A stretch of DNA of 64,000 nucleotides from Glebionis coronaria (GCA_025667525.1 CM046876.1:483000557-483064556); one strand, 5' to 3'; numbered from the stretch's first letter, positions 21,101 to 34,342 are shown. The notes: generated by a model from the letters alone, not told the origin. A program made the numbers and translations.

Positions 21101-22500
21101 TGATCGATGTCGAAGTGCCGGTCAAAAATAACCTAATTACCTTATACTAGATAGGATAAGCAGGTATCGATCCACGAGGACTATGTGGTTTTAGTTTAAG
21201 TTTCAGGGTGATCACTGATCAATAAAAGTTTTGGTTTTGAATTCTAACAACTAAAATACTTTTAATAATAAAAATGCTGATTAAAAATTAAAATACTTAT
21301 TAAACTAATAATCAAGTGAGAAAAATATAATAAAGATGTAAACAGTTAAAAGAAAAATGCAATCCCTTCCAGCTCCTAATATTTATGGTTGGTCACACTT
21401 ATGGATTATTGAAACTTTTTAGAACCGATTACAAAGATTATTTTGACTTAATATGAATGAATTAATGTCGGCATTTATTATGTTTATCAACGACTCGCAA
21501 TAATAAATCTTATATTAATCCAACCAATAATTATATTTTAACAATTTATTTAGGTACAACTTATGTTGATTATACGACCATCTTTTTTTTACTAAATAAA
21601 ATAAGTATGAATCGTTAACTAACAATAAATTGTCTAACACAAATAATTAAACATAATATCAAATCGATAAAAATAATTTATAAATAAATTATAAATCAAT
21701 GTAATAAAACTATGATAATCCAAAAGTAATGATCAAACCATAAATAAAGTTACCGGAAGGAATTACAACAAAATTAGCCGGACATCGCGGTGTACCCGAC
21801 CCGCTCGATATTAAACCTCATTGTCATCCTTTTAATAACCACCTCAGCGAATGTGTCAAGACCAAATTTTGTTTCTTTGTCTTTTGTGATACCAAAGTTG
21901 GTGGCTGCTCCCTTTCTTTTATTTAACAAGAATGGTTGCTCAAATCTTTTTTCTTTTGTTTCTCCAATCCTCCAATGATAGACATTCTTCTTTTCTTTTG
22001 TAGCGGCCGATTCTTCTTTTCTTTTTAATCGACTGTTTTTTTTTAAGAAAAGCACCAATATTCGGCTATTCTAACCCACACCACTCGCAATTTTTTTTTC
22101 TTCTTTTATAGTTATAATTGGTGTCGGTTATGGTGTTGGGCCATTGGGTCCAAATAGGCCAAAAGTTTTTTTTTTAATCCTTTTGACATATAATAACTTT
22201 GGCCCAATAAAAATTAACCCAACACCAATAATTGCTCAAACGAAGCACGGACAAATAAAAGATGACCGAAAATATTGCGACCCGCTCAACTCTTTTTCTT
22301 CAATATTTTTTCTTCATTTATCGGCGCTCACAATATCTTTTCTCCAAAAAATTAATAAAGCGGCCATTGTATTCCATTTCGCTCGTAACCTACATAATCA
22401 CAAAACACACTCAAAGTACATATATAACGACAAATAAATATATAATTAAGCTAAATTAACATGCTATTAGGTGTATGCAAAATACACCAATCACCTAACA
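21101..22500 (-). repeat. 5' LTR of element C
   Basis: About 1.4 kb from TGATCGATG (21101) to CACCTAACA (22500). The minus-strand start is TGTTAGGTGATTGG, and a related inverted copy TTAGGTGTATGC lies just inside. The right edge is placed where the Copia ORF of D resumes, by alignment with 62995-63060. No gene inside; the short ORFs at 21774-22437 are unsupported. Confidence 0.75.
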
Positions 22501-25132
22501 GAGCTAGAGTTAGGGCTTCGAGGCTTGGGATATGAATTGCCCCCAGTTGGGCATATAAACAAATATTCTAAACAACAATTTCCCCCAGCCTGGAAGTACC
22601 TGATACATGTCATCCTACAATGTTTGAGTCCCAAATGCTCGTCCTTCAATGAAATCAATCGATCAATCGGTTGTGCTCTTGTTTGCCTTGTGAATGGGCA
22701 AAAATATAATTTTTCTAAACTGATTTTTGATGGCATGTGTCACAACAAGGGTAACAAGATGACTCTTGCTTACCCAAGGTTTTTGCAGATGGTTTTTGAT
22801 GCTCAACTATATTGTCGTAGAGTCCATGATGACTTTTATAAGGTCCCTACTCAAAAGAAAACGATTTTTCGTAACATGAACACCCCTCCATTTAGAGAAC
22901 TTCCTCTCACCCGAGCCATGTAAGCTGTCATTCAGGCAGCTGCAAACCCTGACCTACAACCAGACCATATCCCAGAACAACTTCCATCACCACAACACTG
23001 GACATTGACCCACAACCCTTAGGCGCTGACATTCCCAATGTGGGCGCTGACACAACCAACCCAAACGCTGACACCAATTCCCCTCAACACCAAATTGACC
23101 CACATTCAACTTCTTCTTCTGAACAACCAGATTTTAGGTTTGAGAAACGCCAAAGGACTACTGGAGTGTTCTCCTCTAGTGGTCCTAGCCATATAGCAGA
23201 GGGAACCACCACCACAAGTGTGGTTGGTGACATGGGTGGGGCTGGGACTATTGGCACTAGCTTAGAAGCAGGTCAAGACAGTCCTAACATCATTAAGACC
23301 ACAACCATGCCCAATGAATCTCTCTTGGGGGGTCAAATTCCCATGATAAAGGAGGGCAGAATGGAACCTTTATCAGCTTTAGAATTGACGGCGATCTACA
23401 TACGCTTGCAAAAGCAAAATGCAGATCTTGTACAGATTGTCACAGGTCAAGGCCTTGAACTCAAATCTTTGAGGTAGAGGTTGGTTATTTTAGAGACTGC
23501 CAATACAAGGAGGAGGCAGTTTAGAGTCCTTTCTTCAGGGGAGGATTCTTCCAAAGGGGTGTAGGACAAAGGCTCACAAGAGGGTGGTTCTTCTTTTGGA
23601 AACAAGGATGTAGAGATAGCTGAGGTGCTAACAAGTTCGAAGGAGAAGCCAAGGTTTGATACATCTCTAATTACTCCTAAGCAGCTATCTTTTGTAGAGA
23701 TGATGAGGCAAGTCACAGAGTCAGCCGCCGACACTCAGGTTTTGGATGCTGACATTAATAAATCAGACGCTGATAGACTTGCAGGTATGGCTATTATCAA
23801 AGATACTTCTACACAGGTACCATCAACGATTTTACCAGCTATTGAAGCATTGGATAAAGGTAAAGGGGTTATGGTAGAGGGACAGGAACCTAAGGATGCA
23901 GCTCAAGTAAAATTTGATTCTGTTTTGGCTGCACAACTTCAAGAGCAGGAAAGAATCAAGCCTGCTAAGACTGCTATTGAGTCACAAATTGTGACTTCTT
24001 CAGAGTCTGAAAACAATAAAGATAGATGTGATGATGAGGGCTCTAGTTCTAGTGTGATGATACTGGATGAGCCAGAAAGGTTAGAGCATGGGGAGGATGA
24101 AGTGGCTAAGGAGAAGCTTAGAGAGTTGAAGATGCAGTTTGATTTTGATATGCCTAAGATTGCTGAGCTCTATTTCAAGTATGAAGAACAAGTTTTGAAT
24201 GATCAAGCAGTTTCTTTGTCTGAGAAGATTTGGTGCTTAGAAGGATTTTTAAGGCTGTGGAGAGATATTAAGGTGTTTGAGAAAAATAGAGCTTGCAACA
24301 TTCTTCAACAAAACAAGACAACAAGGAGAGAGTTATATTACATGATGTTAAGGTGTCACCAGACTGGGTGGACCTACACTAAGCTCAAGAAGCTCACTTT
24401 TGAACATTTGGAGCATTTGGCTTATCCCATTTGGGATTTCTTGTGTAAAGATAGGACTTTTGGGATACTCTCTAAGGAAAGGCAAGAAGAAATGGAGGAG
24501 CAGATGAGAATGAAGAAAGCATATGTGGTTCCAAGGCCAGTCAAGAAGGGAGTGAAGATTGGATTTCCAGTACTTGATCAATTAAATCCAAGTGAAGCTG
24601 TGATAAGGAAGACAATGAAGCTCTTACCATTGGAAGCTTCAGACTTTGCAGAAGTGGTACCTTTGGATTTTAGAAACCCCATAGTCAAGTATGAGGAAGA
24701 TGCAAGTGGTCTCTAGGTGGTCACCAGAGCTAGTGACAAGGTACACACATTTACTTCTCTGATTTCTTTGTTTGTAAGTATGGATAGAGAGGATTTGGTA
24801 GCCTTGTGGGATTTGATGAAGGCTAAGTATGAAGCTGAAGAGCCTTCTTCAGTTAATGGAATAAAGATCTGGAACACATTCACAAGAATAATCTTTCCAG
24901 ATGAAGTTGATCCAATTGGTTGGATTTGGATGATCTCAGTGGGTTGAAGTGGCGTTTGTTTTCAGCTTCTAGTGTATACTATCTTAGTACTCCAAAGTTT
25001 GCAGAATATCTTTTGGTTGATGTTGCATATCCTTGGCCTCAAGATGTTTTAAAGATGATGGTGTCCACAGAGTTAGAGGTTGACTATACCAGTGATGTTA
25101 GTAAGGATTTTGTTAGGTTTATTTATTCTTAA
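22501..25132 (+). pseudogene. Extra 3' ORF of Copia element D, broken by stops and frameshifts
   Basis: Begins mid-gene at GLRGLGYELPPVGH, aligning with element E's ORF from about residue 115. Features are a conserved domain (PAWKYLIHVILQCLSPKCSSFNEINRSI), a Ser/Thr-rich middle with KRQRTTGVFSSSGPS, a helical segment before a stop, and a charged C-terminal part (REDLVALWDLMKAKYEAEEP, then LSTPKFAEYLLVDVAYPWPQ). Stops at 22921 (TAA), 23475 (TAG), 23561 (TAG) and 24714 (TAG), and frame changes near 23000-23025 and 24920-24945, make it non-functional. Relatives in Asteraceae databases are, from memory, labelled hypothetical or longin-like without experimental support. Function unknown. Confidence 0.75.
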
Positions 25133-25231
25133 ATTCAGAATTAGTTTGTATTTCTAAGAATCCTCCTTGTACTTAGTTTTTTTTATTCAGAAACTTGATT
25201 ACTAGAGTAGATATCAAGTTTAGGGCAGGAT

Positions 25232-25725
25232 TGTTGGGAATAAAATTAACTAAGTCACTGGGACGCTGACAAGAAGAACTTGGAAGCTGACAAGAGTAAA
25301 AGAGACGCTGACAGATGAGCACTAACAAAGCATATTTGAGCGCTAACAAAAAGAAGTTCAACCACTGATGAAATATTTAGTCTACACGTTTTGTAATTCA
25401 AGTAAAGATATATTCAATATTGTATTTTCTTTGTTTATCTTTTCCAATAATAGTTGATAGGTAGACCTTTGTACACGACTCCTTGTGTTATAAAAGGAGG
25501 TCGTAGGGTTATAGGAATATACAAGTTTTTACACTTTCATTTGTACGCAAGTTTCGTCATCAATCAAAGTGAAAGTTTGGGTTACATTGTTTTGCTTTGT
25601 TCTTTGATCTAAGTGTTAATTCCGCATAGCACTTAGTTTGTTGAATACACAAAGTTTCTCTACGTGTTAAACTTGATTTAATCTCGTTAACACAAAGCTA
25701 AATCGATCTAAGTTTGGGATCAACA
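25232..25725 (+). repeat. 3' LTR of Copia element D
   Basis: 494 bases, TGTTGGGAATAA...GGGATCAACA. TATAAAAGG box at 25489-25497. Holds six CGCTGACA-like motifs in its first 140 bases (25262-25370). Compare 56858-57394 in element E. Confidence 0.85.
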
Positions 25726-25730
25726 TGCAA

Positions 25731-27458
25731 TACAACATCTTTGGCCACATATGCACATCAAAACGTATCTTGAGTTCGAAACATGCAATGCAACAAACTT
25801 CTATTGAGTCAGATACCAAATGTATAGATATCTCAGCCGATAGTTCTAGTGTATCTAGGTTTAAGGAAGAACTGCATATCTAAGTCTAAGGAAGAAGTAC
25901 CGCCTTAATCTAGGAATGATATGTCCATGATAATTACTATAATCATTGTACTTATAATAAACCAGCATTAGTTTAGTGTCAATATGGTTAGCATGTTTCC
26001 CTACATTGCTCGACTTGCTTCTAGCTTCCTCCTTGCGTAAGTTATATAATTATTACTCGTACTAATATCACAATTCGTGTCAATCTCTCAGGCTAAGACC
26101 CCTGTTTATCTTAGTTAGGTCTAGTATAATTGAGTCAGGATACAATAGGTAGAGTAATTAAAATACTGGAAGACATAAGAATTAACGTTCTCGCTCTTGG
26201 TGATTGACATCGTGGTTACCAAACTAGTCCAGACCGGGTACACTGCCCGTTAGAGACGTTCTATTAGGTGAATAAGGTCAAATGGAAAAAATATAAATCA
26301 AAAACTTGAAATAAAATATAACGACCTACCAAGTGTACAATAAGTTTTTGGCATCGTTTCCGGGGAGGAGTGAATATGTTTAGTTCTTCAGTTTCTAGTA
26401 TTTTAGGATCGAGTCTTAGTATAATATAGTATAGTTTTTTTTCTGTTCTTGTTTCTTGTATTTATATGTGATTGAAGCTAGGTCAAGATGGAGGAGTCCG
26501 AGATGACCATGACGGAGTATGTTCGATACCATGAGGAAAAAGCAGAAACAGAAGGAAAGATGTTTAATTGGAAAACTCCGAAGTTTGGCATGGAAAGGTG
26601 CTATGAAGATATGTACAACTTCGACAATGTTGAAGATGAGGTTCCTGCTATAGTTCTCGATTGACAACTGACCATTGAACCTGAATCTTCGTATATCCCT
26701 CAGATTAGTAATTATAACTCTGATGAATATGACTTCAGTCATCAACCGACTATTGAATAATATGATGATGATGAAGATTACACTTTTGTATATGATAAAG
26801 TTTCATGCACATATAAATTGGCTTTAGTTGCAAAAGATAAAACTTTTGATGAAAATAAAGTAGATGAAAACTTACCTCTAGTAAAAAATTTTGAGGAACC
26901 AACGGAAGAAAGTATTGATTTAACCATCGATTCCAAATCCGAGGTGTTTCTTGAGAAATTAAAGGAAATGTATGGTTTACAAGAAATTTTTATCTAAAAA
27001 TAATGAATTATCAGAAGAAGAAATCGTAGCTTTAGATAGTTGTGAATAAAGTTCCTTTACTAATAATATTGATGAGTTAATACCCTTGAACAATGTTCTT
27101 GTGCATTTGGCGGAGGAAAGTGGTGATTAAGTGTTGTTGCTTATTCCGAAACGCTTATTAATCACACTGATACAAGCAATCCTTTAATTTACTTGGAACC
27201 GAAAATGATTTTTAAAAACCTAATAAAACTTATGTCGTTACTTGTAAAATTTGTAAATTTGTGTATACCAATTGGTATATCGTTCGATCCTAAGAGGTAG
27301 TATAAGGATGGAAACTTGTAAGACATACCATTGCGGAGGCCAAGGTACGTTTTTTACTCCTATTTGAGTAGCTTACGGGGTTCCCAAATTAGATATGACG
27401 TTATTGACTTAGTCTATACACCGTATATGTGGCTATTTGACAAAATAGGCTTACGACG
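25731..27458 (+). mobile_element. Element I: decayed Gypsy/Athila-like fragment
   Basis: TGGCATCGTTTCCGGGGA at 26348-26365 resembles a decayed tRNA-Asp primer site. From 26488 an ATG opens a frame MEESEMTMTEYVRYHEEKAETEGKMFNW... with later acidic segments; stops interrupt it by 26662 and repeatedly to 27050. Proteins of this MTxEYxRxxxEKAxxxGKxxNWxT type are, from memory, very common in Anthemideae repeats. Residues encoded at 27331-27458 (RRPRYVFYSYLSSLRGS) fit the end of that protein. Its upstream LTR would be within 25731-26342, with no second copy here to define it. Confidence 0.5.
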
Positions 27459-27931
27459 TGTTGGGAATAAAATTAGTGCTGGTCTACATTACACTAACAT
27501 TATTAATTTTATTAATACCAGTAGTGGTATTCTTAGTACTAGTTGCATTAGTTTTGAGTAGGACGTGGTTAAACCTTAGTGCTGGTAGGAGTATTAGTGA
27601 TGAGTTAAAGATAAAGACAGAAGATGTGTTCCTTAAAGATAGAAGATATTCACTTATATCTTCTAATAGTTTAAACTTATTTGTTCATATCTTTGTCTTG
27701 TAAATGACTCCTTACACTATAAAAGGAGGTCCTAGGTCTAGGTTATCATATACGATTTTATTAGCTCTCTACATTGCATTCTTACTTCAAGGTTGTAACC
27801 CTAGTACTCTGCATTAAGAGTATTAGTATTATTATTATTGAAGTATTCAGTTTTCCTTCGTATTCCCTTGATTCTTGTTTTGCATGACCTTATCATTCAT
27901 TTGAGTGCTCTTAAGCTAATGCCTGCTAACA
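27459..27931 (+). repeat. Putative solo Copia-type LTR
   Basis: Starts TGTTGGGAATAAAATTAG, as do the D and E LTRs, and has CTATAAAAGGAGGTCC at 27717-27732 in the same relative place as their TATA boxes. The 3' end is set at GCCTGCTAACA, where minus-strand Copia coding sequence resumes. No target duplication is visible (CGACG versus CCTAA), so the right end is uncertain. Confidence 0.45.
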
Positions 27932-30900
27932 CCTAATAGTAGGGACTACTCCTATAGTAAAATACACGCTCTATTAGTGTTTCTAGATGTCTGAGGCAAT
28001 TTACTGGTTTTGTTTTGTGTGGGTCTAGTGTCAATCTATACATCCTTGGTTTAATCACATTTGTGTTCTTAATGTCTTGTGCTCGATTATCGGTTTGTGG
28101 GCAAGTATGTGGAGTGACATGTTTTGGTAAACCTTCCATCACATCCGACTTAGGGGAAAACCTTTGGAAAAGAAGAATTTGAGAAATAAGATGGCTTTCC
28201 TTAGACAGATGGTTTTTGAACTTTGTACGCATTGGGTTGTCGAACAACCTTTTCACAACATTAGGTTCAACAGTTTTCCCACCCATCTTACCAACGAGTT
28301 TCTTCAACTTGCTAATAGCAATGTTTTTGTCTTGAAATTGAGCATTCAAATCACTTATCTCCGTACATTTTTCATTTATTAACCGAAAATTAGTAGATTC
28401 TTGTATTTTCTAGTTGTTTTCATTTTGACCTTTTCCTTTGTTTTGTAAGGAAAGTTCAAGAGAGTGGCAATGTTTTTGAAGATAGTCAAATCATGTTTGA
28501 AGTGTCAAACATGTTTTTTTATCAACGTTATCTTTTGGTTTAGAAAGCTCAGTTCCAAGACGTTCACACTCCTTTATCTTATCAAGATATTTGCATGCAA
28601 TGTTAGAATATTCATCAATATCAGCATGAAAGTTAACTACAGCACACATGAGGTCTTTGTAGAGACATTCTTGTAAGAGTGGATCATATTCTTTTAAAAA
28701 CTCCTCTTTTTCAAACTGAAGTTCATCAATTTCTTTTTCAAGAGATTCAACATATTTTAGATAATCAATCATCGCTTGCTAAATTAGTTTTTCTAATTAA
28801 AGAGCATTTTCTTCTGTTTTTGCCACAAGCGGTATCAAAAGAGTTTTCAAAAGCACAGTAATATCATAAGGGATATCCTTTTTCCATTTATCTTGTTCTA
28901 GTTTTTTCAAGACATCATCCAAAATGGATTGAAAAGTTTGAATGTTATGTTTAACAATACCAAGTGCTTGCCTACTCTTGCTTAGAGAAGCTTGATTAGG
29001 CAAGTACCAAATATATCTTCAGATTTTTGGTTTCCCTCCATTTTATTGTCCTTTCTTCACAGTCAAAAAACAATTGATCACGAGACTTTTTTAATTGTGG
29101 AGTGAAAATTTCATAAATATTATTTTGATAAGCATAATTATATGGTTTAACAAGATCTTTATTCAATTTTGATCTAGTATCCTCTTCCAGAATGATTGTC
29201 CCTTCATTGTGGGGTATAACTACCTTAGCATGATCAATCCATTCAGACTCATCGAGATAAAGGTGCGGGTTCTCAGCTTGAGTTGGCTTGAGGTACTTAG
29301 GACTTGCAAAACTAGCTTTACCCTTAAAAACGAACGAGATGCCAACATTTTCATGGTTTGAACAGATTGATTTGTTTTGTAAACAACGTTATTCAAAAAC
29401 TCGACTTGTTCTTCAAGGTTCACGACTTTGTCAATATCTTTAACTTGTCTAGTTTTGAAATCCTTTTTCATTTTGGCAACCACTTATTTCTCTTCATTAA
29501 CAATTTTAGTAGCACCCTTTGTTGTTAATCATAGAAAACCTTTGTTGAAGCTCGTTTGCTTTAGTGGTAGCAATATATGTTTTTTGTCGCTCATCAATTA
29601 AAAAGGCATTATATTGACGTTTCTCTTTTGATAATATCTCAAGATTTTGTTGTACTTACCTTCAAAATCGTACTTTACTATAATTATACATCCTTTGTAC
29701 CCGTCTAGCTTCTTATTTTTCTGAAAAAGCTCAGCTCTGCAACTTGCAAGAATCTAACTACATTCTACAAGTGCATAATTTCTTTCCTTAAACTTTTGAA
29801 TGAGTGTTGTGTTTGTCTTCTTTAATTGCTTTTGACTCTTTCTAGTTTCATCGACGTTTTGTTTTAAATAGGATATTAAATTAGCAAGTGCAACACGCTC
29901 CTCATCATCATACTCATTTGCATGTTGATCATCCTTAGACTCATTGTTGCACATGTCTTATGGATTAGGTGTGGTATTTCTATCAACCGTTTCCATCATA
30001 CACGTGTCAATAATGGTTTTAGTTTGATCACTATGCTCATGTGTATTGCCATACACATTATATTCGTCATCTTTGTGTACCTTATTAATTGGCTCGGAAA
30101 CAAAGATAGGACCATTTTCATCTTCAGTGACTGTGAGAACCTCTTGAATATGTGCCATGTATGAGTAATGTGCTTCGAGTCCTTGATCGGATATTTCATC
30201 ATATGTATCGTCAAGCATTTATCCTTCCTCAGCTAACAGTTTGATCCCTGCATTGAGCTTTTTACATAACAGCATCCTTGGTTTAAAAATGCGTTTTGCG
30301 ATCCATTGTGATAAAGGTCCAAAAAGCTATTGCGTGATGCGATTGCGAGCGTAATTTAGACGCTATGCGTTTAGTATAAAAAAATTATAAAAATTATTTA
30401 AGTACCAAGTAAATGCAATAAAGTTACAAAATAAGTTACTAGCATATTGGAATTAGGCCTATAATCCCTTGTAAAACAAATAAATTGAGAGTAAAGCTTG
30501 ACAAAAACACTTAGCAAAATCAAAGATTCTATATTTATGTTATTGTATTTAATTAAGATGTTTTCCAAACAAGTCTTATTTTTAAAAAGCCATTAAAATA
30601 TGTAAGTCTCTTTTAAATGGTTAAAGTTTGACAAAAATTACCTAAGTACTAGATTGCGACAATTGCTACTGTTGCTAGCATTACACAAATGCGATAAATT
30701 ACGGTTTAATGCGAGCGCATTCCGGGATGGAATTGCATTAGGCACCTTGATGCGAAATTTTAAATGCAACTCATTAATGCGTGCAATTTGCGCATTGATG
30801 CGCGCATTTTTAAACCAACATCTTTTCCTTATGATATGTGTAATCCGTAACCCGTTTTGGTTTTTTGCACTCTTTAGCCATGTGTCCAAATACTTTGCAA

Positions 30901-32053
30901 TTGAAGCACTATATCTCACTCTGTTGCACAACTTGAGTACCAACCATTTCCCTATTCCCATAATCATTAGCAACCCTCTTATTATCATACTTTGCAATAT
31001 TCTGTCATACCTTGCAGACTCCTCGACATGTGTTGCATTGCGTCGATCCTACCTTGGAGGAATCTCAAGATACTTGTTCTGTGTGTTGGATGATGTTCTG
31101 AGATTATTTTTGATAGGTTTGTAGATTTTCTTGTAGGACTTCATGATGAATGCAATTTGTTGCTTCAATTCCTTATCCTTCTGAGCTTGTTCTTCGTCAC
31201 TCTCTTCAAATGATGACTCAGATGATGGTGAAAGTGCTCTTTCAATATCTTTTCCCTTTGATCTTGATGTAGAATGTGTCTTGGATGTAGTGTTGTATCG
31301 TGGTGATGGTGCATGAGTTTTATATAGCTTTGGTGCATGACGACGATATTTGGGATATTGATGTGTAGTTGATACAAGTGCAAGTGGATTAGCAATCTTT
31401 CCTACCCTTTCAGCTCGAATTTTATTTGCCTCATTCTTAAATTGTTTCTAGATTTCAAATAGCTTGTGATATGAGACCTTGTCTAACTTTTCACGTTTTT
31501 AACCAAAGTAACAAATCGTGACCATTCGGCTTGAAGTTGTTGTAGAAATCGTGACCATTGACTTGCATGTTGGATACTTCCAATTTGTTTCTATTCATCT
31601 CATTCATCATTTTGTAGAATCTGGAATAGAATGATCCAATCGGTTCCCCTTCCAACAAAGTAAGCTTTCCAAATGCTCAAACCAAGTTTCTCTTCACATC
31701 TTACTGATTAAGTGATTCTCCTTGTTGCAATCTTTCAATGGTTGTCCATATCTCTTTTGCATTAGGACATGCATCAATTGTCGAGTAAATATCATCTCCA
31801 ATACCACTGAGAATCTTGTGAATTGCCTAAGATTCAGAATTAATCCAATCATATTTTTCATCTGTAGTGTATGTATAAGTTTATGCACCTTCGTACTCGA
31901 GGACACCTTTCGTAGAGCCGGATGTTGGAGTTGCTGAAATGATGATCGTAGAGAGAACATAAGGACCATCGAAGATGAAATGTCTTAGAGTGACACTATT
32001 AGGTCTCGTATCAACATATTGAAGGAAACATGATTGCCATTGATCATATCTTC
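27932..32053 (-). pseudogene. Element H: decayed minus-strand Copia gag region
   Basis: Reading from 32053 leftward: RYDQWQSCFLQYVDTRPNS (gag start region, cut by the CACTA end), then FDGPYVLSTIIIS, QAIHKILSGIGDDIY-type segments in shifted frames near 31700-31960, remains of the CCHC region around 30850-30950, LEAHYSYMAHIQEV...GPIFVSEPINKV near 30100-30200, a coiled-coil-like stretch at 28500-28760, and FQDKNIAISKLKKLVGKM with NTNVIKPRMYRL at 27950-28340. These match the order of the gag-to-protease spacer of Asteraceae Copia elements. Many stops and shifts; no complete ORF; pol is absent. Confidence 0.65.
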
Positions 32054-32075
32054 CACTAGTACAAAAAATGGTATC
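32054..32075 (+). repeat. Left terminal inverted repeat of the CACTA element
   Basis: CACTAGTACAAAAAATGG has the CACTA start and A-run typical of plant members of this superfamily. Right after it come GTCACAC and GTGAC motifs. The partner is not in the window. Confidence 0.8.
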
Positions 32076-32079
32076 CGTC

Positions 32080-33910
32080 ACACTAAAAAAGAGTGACCGT
32101 AGGCCTACAGTCACTCGCAGTTTTTCTAGCCTTTGTGACCAAAGGTGCCGCGATCGTAGGTACCATATGGTCACAATACGATCTAAGTGACGATAACCAG
32201 AAAAAACATGTGACCAATACTCGAAAATGTGTGACGAACTAGGTACAATATTTGGTGTTTTAGTGAATATGTGTGACGGTAAACACTCTACAGTTACACG
32301 AGTTTTGTTTAAGAGTGACTATTGTTTATAAGTTTGTCACATGAATATACAATAAGTGTGACATTTACTATGTGATTAGTGTATTTTGTGTGACTATATG
32401 CATCAAATAGTCACATGAAGGGTATGTTTATGTGACCTTTTATGACATGTAGTCACACAAATTATGCTAATGGCTCTGAGTTTGTCACATACAATTAACC
32501 AAAGAGTTACCAATAGTAGTAATAAGTGTGACTGTATGCTTTGTCAAGTCAAGCCAAGTGTATTTTGTGTGACTATATGCATCCAATAGTCACATGAAAG
32601 GTATGTTCGTGTGACCTTTTATGACATGTAGTCACACAAATTATGCTAATGGCTCTGAGTTTGTCACATACAATTAACCAAAGAGTTACCAATAGTAGTA
32701 ATAAGTATGACTGTATGCTTTGTCAAGTCAAGCCAAGTGTATTTTGTGTGACTATATGCATCCGATAGTCACATGAAGGATATGTTTGTGTCACCTTTTA
32801 TGACATGTAGTCACACAAATTATGCTAATGGCTCTGAGTTTGTCACATACAATTAACCAAAGAGTTATCAATAGTAGTAATAAGTGTGACTGTATGCTTT
32901 ATCAAGTCAAGGCAAGTGTATTTTGTGTGACTATATGCATCCAATAGTCACATGAATTGTATGTTTGTGTGACTTTTTATGACATGTAGTCACACAAATC
33001 ATGCTAATGGTACTGATTTTGTCACATACAATTAACCAAAGAGTTACCAATAGTAGAAATAAGTGTGATTATATGCTTTGTCAAGTCAAGCAAATTGTAT
33101 TTTGTGTGGCTATATGCATCTAATAGTCACATAAATTGTATGTTTGTGTGACCTTTTATGACATGTAGTCACACAAATCATGCTAATCGCTTTGAGCTTG
33201 TCACATACAATTAACCAAAGAGTTACCAATAGTAGAAATAAGTGTGACTGTATGCTTTGTCAAATCAAGCAAATTGTATTTTGTGTGACTATATGCATCC
33301 AATAGTCACATAAGGGTATGTTTGTGTGACCTTTTATGACATGTAGTCACACAAATCATGCTAATGGATCTGAGTTTGTCACATACAATTAACCAAAAAG
33401 TTACCAATAGTAGTAATAAGTGTGACTGTATGCTTTGTCAAGTCAATCAAATTGTATTTTATGTGACTATATGCATCCAATAGTCACATGAATTTTATGT
33501 TTGTGTGACCTTTTATGACATGTAGTCACACAAATCATGCTAATGGCTCTGAGTTTATCACATACAATTAACCAAAGAGTTACCAATAGTAGTAATAAGT
33601 GTGACTGTATGCTTTGTCAAGTCAAGCAAATTGTATTTTGTATGACTATATGCATCCAATAGTCACATGAATTGTATGTTTGTGTGGCCTTTTATGACAT
33701 ATAGTCACACAAATCATGCTAATGGTACTGAGTTTGTCACATACAATTAACCAAAGATTTACCAATAGTAGTAATAAGTGTGACTGTATGCTTTGTCAAG
33801 TCAAGCCAAGTGTATTTTGTGTGACTATATGCATCAAATAGTCACATGAAGGGTATGTTTGTGTGACCTTTTATGACATGTAGTCACACATTGGAATGTG
33901 ACTAACAATG
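32080..33910 (+). repeat. Subterminal repeats of the CACTA element, nine ~180-bp units
   Basis: The marker ATCCAATAGTCACATGAA recurs near 32400, 32581, 32761, 32940, 33119, 33299, 33476, 33655 and 33834, a period of about 179 bases. Each unit holds several GTCACA/TGTGAC elements in both orientations, plus GACATGTAGTCACAC. Sequence between units is over 90 percent alike by eye. Such subterminal motifs bind the TNPA protein in En/Spm; that they do so here is inference. Confidence 0.85.
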
Positions 33911-34337
33911 ATAATAAGTGTCACTATGTTTCATCTTCTAGTAACCTTTCAGAATTCAATAAAAACAAAAAACAAAATTCTGGAAATCAAATTTGAATTG
34001 CATTAATATATAAAATTGAATGTACATAAGCAAATAAACAACTGTAATGTCGTATTATTCTCAAGTAACATACTTTTCACAAAGAATCACACTTGTAAAG
34101 ACTTTGAATCAACGTATTGTAAAGTATTTTGAGCCTTGTTATTCCTAGCTTGTTTCTGCATATGAGGAATAGTCGTAAATGTACTGCCTGCTGGAATGTT
34201 CATCGAGCGCTTAGATCCTATCTTTGTTGCACTTTCAACAAAAGCTTTTATGGTATTTGGTGGTGCTGTTTCCTGTAGGGAAACAAAAGCCGTGTATTAA
34301 ACATTGATCTAAATATGAAAAGCTATGTATATGCAGG

Positions 34338-34342
34338 ATGAT
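34338..34342. repeat. Target-site duplication ATGAT (left) of element F; right copy at 43642-43646
   Basis: ATGAT precedes TAATACG at 34343 and follows CTTATTA at 43641. It fixes the LTR ends of F as TA...TA. Confidence 0.85.

Larger units (their letters stand above)
19213..22500 (-). mobile_element. Element C: minus-strand Ty3/Gypsy retrotransposon, 5' part
   Basis: The order on the minus strand is 5' LTR (22500-21101), tRNA-Asp primer site (21094-21077), leader, and gag ORF from 20941. Its gag is cut at 19212/19213 by element A; the rest of C would lie left of the window. C itself cuts the ORF of Copia element D at 22500/22501. The right target-duplication candidate is GAGCT (22501-22505); the left one is outside. 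Confidence 0.82.
22501..25725 (+). mobile_element. Element D: 3' part of a Ty1/Copia retrotransposon
   Basis: Contains the extra 3' ORF (broken), a purine-rich tract GTTTAGGGCAGGATT (25217-25231) and the 3' LTR. The same family as element E by LTR start TGTTGGGAATAAA, LTR end GTTTGGGATCAACA, ORF similarity and the CGCTGACA motif. Its LTR, gag and pol upstream of the ORF would be left of the window, beyond the nested elements. TGCAA at 25726-25730 is the right target-duplication candidate. Confidence 0.82.

Noticed and set aside
22144..22437. ORFs within the C LTR, such as the 97-codon one
   Set aside because: AT-rich LTR with low-complexity codons and no homologue known to me.
27459..27931. 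Complete solo LTR with target duplication
   Set aside because: Start and TATA region fit, but no five-base duplicate is visible, so it is only listed as putative.
32380..33890. Regular direct repeats with spacers, superficially CRISPR-like
   Set aside because: Units of 180 bases without unique spacers, in a plant CACTA terminus. Not a CRISPR array.
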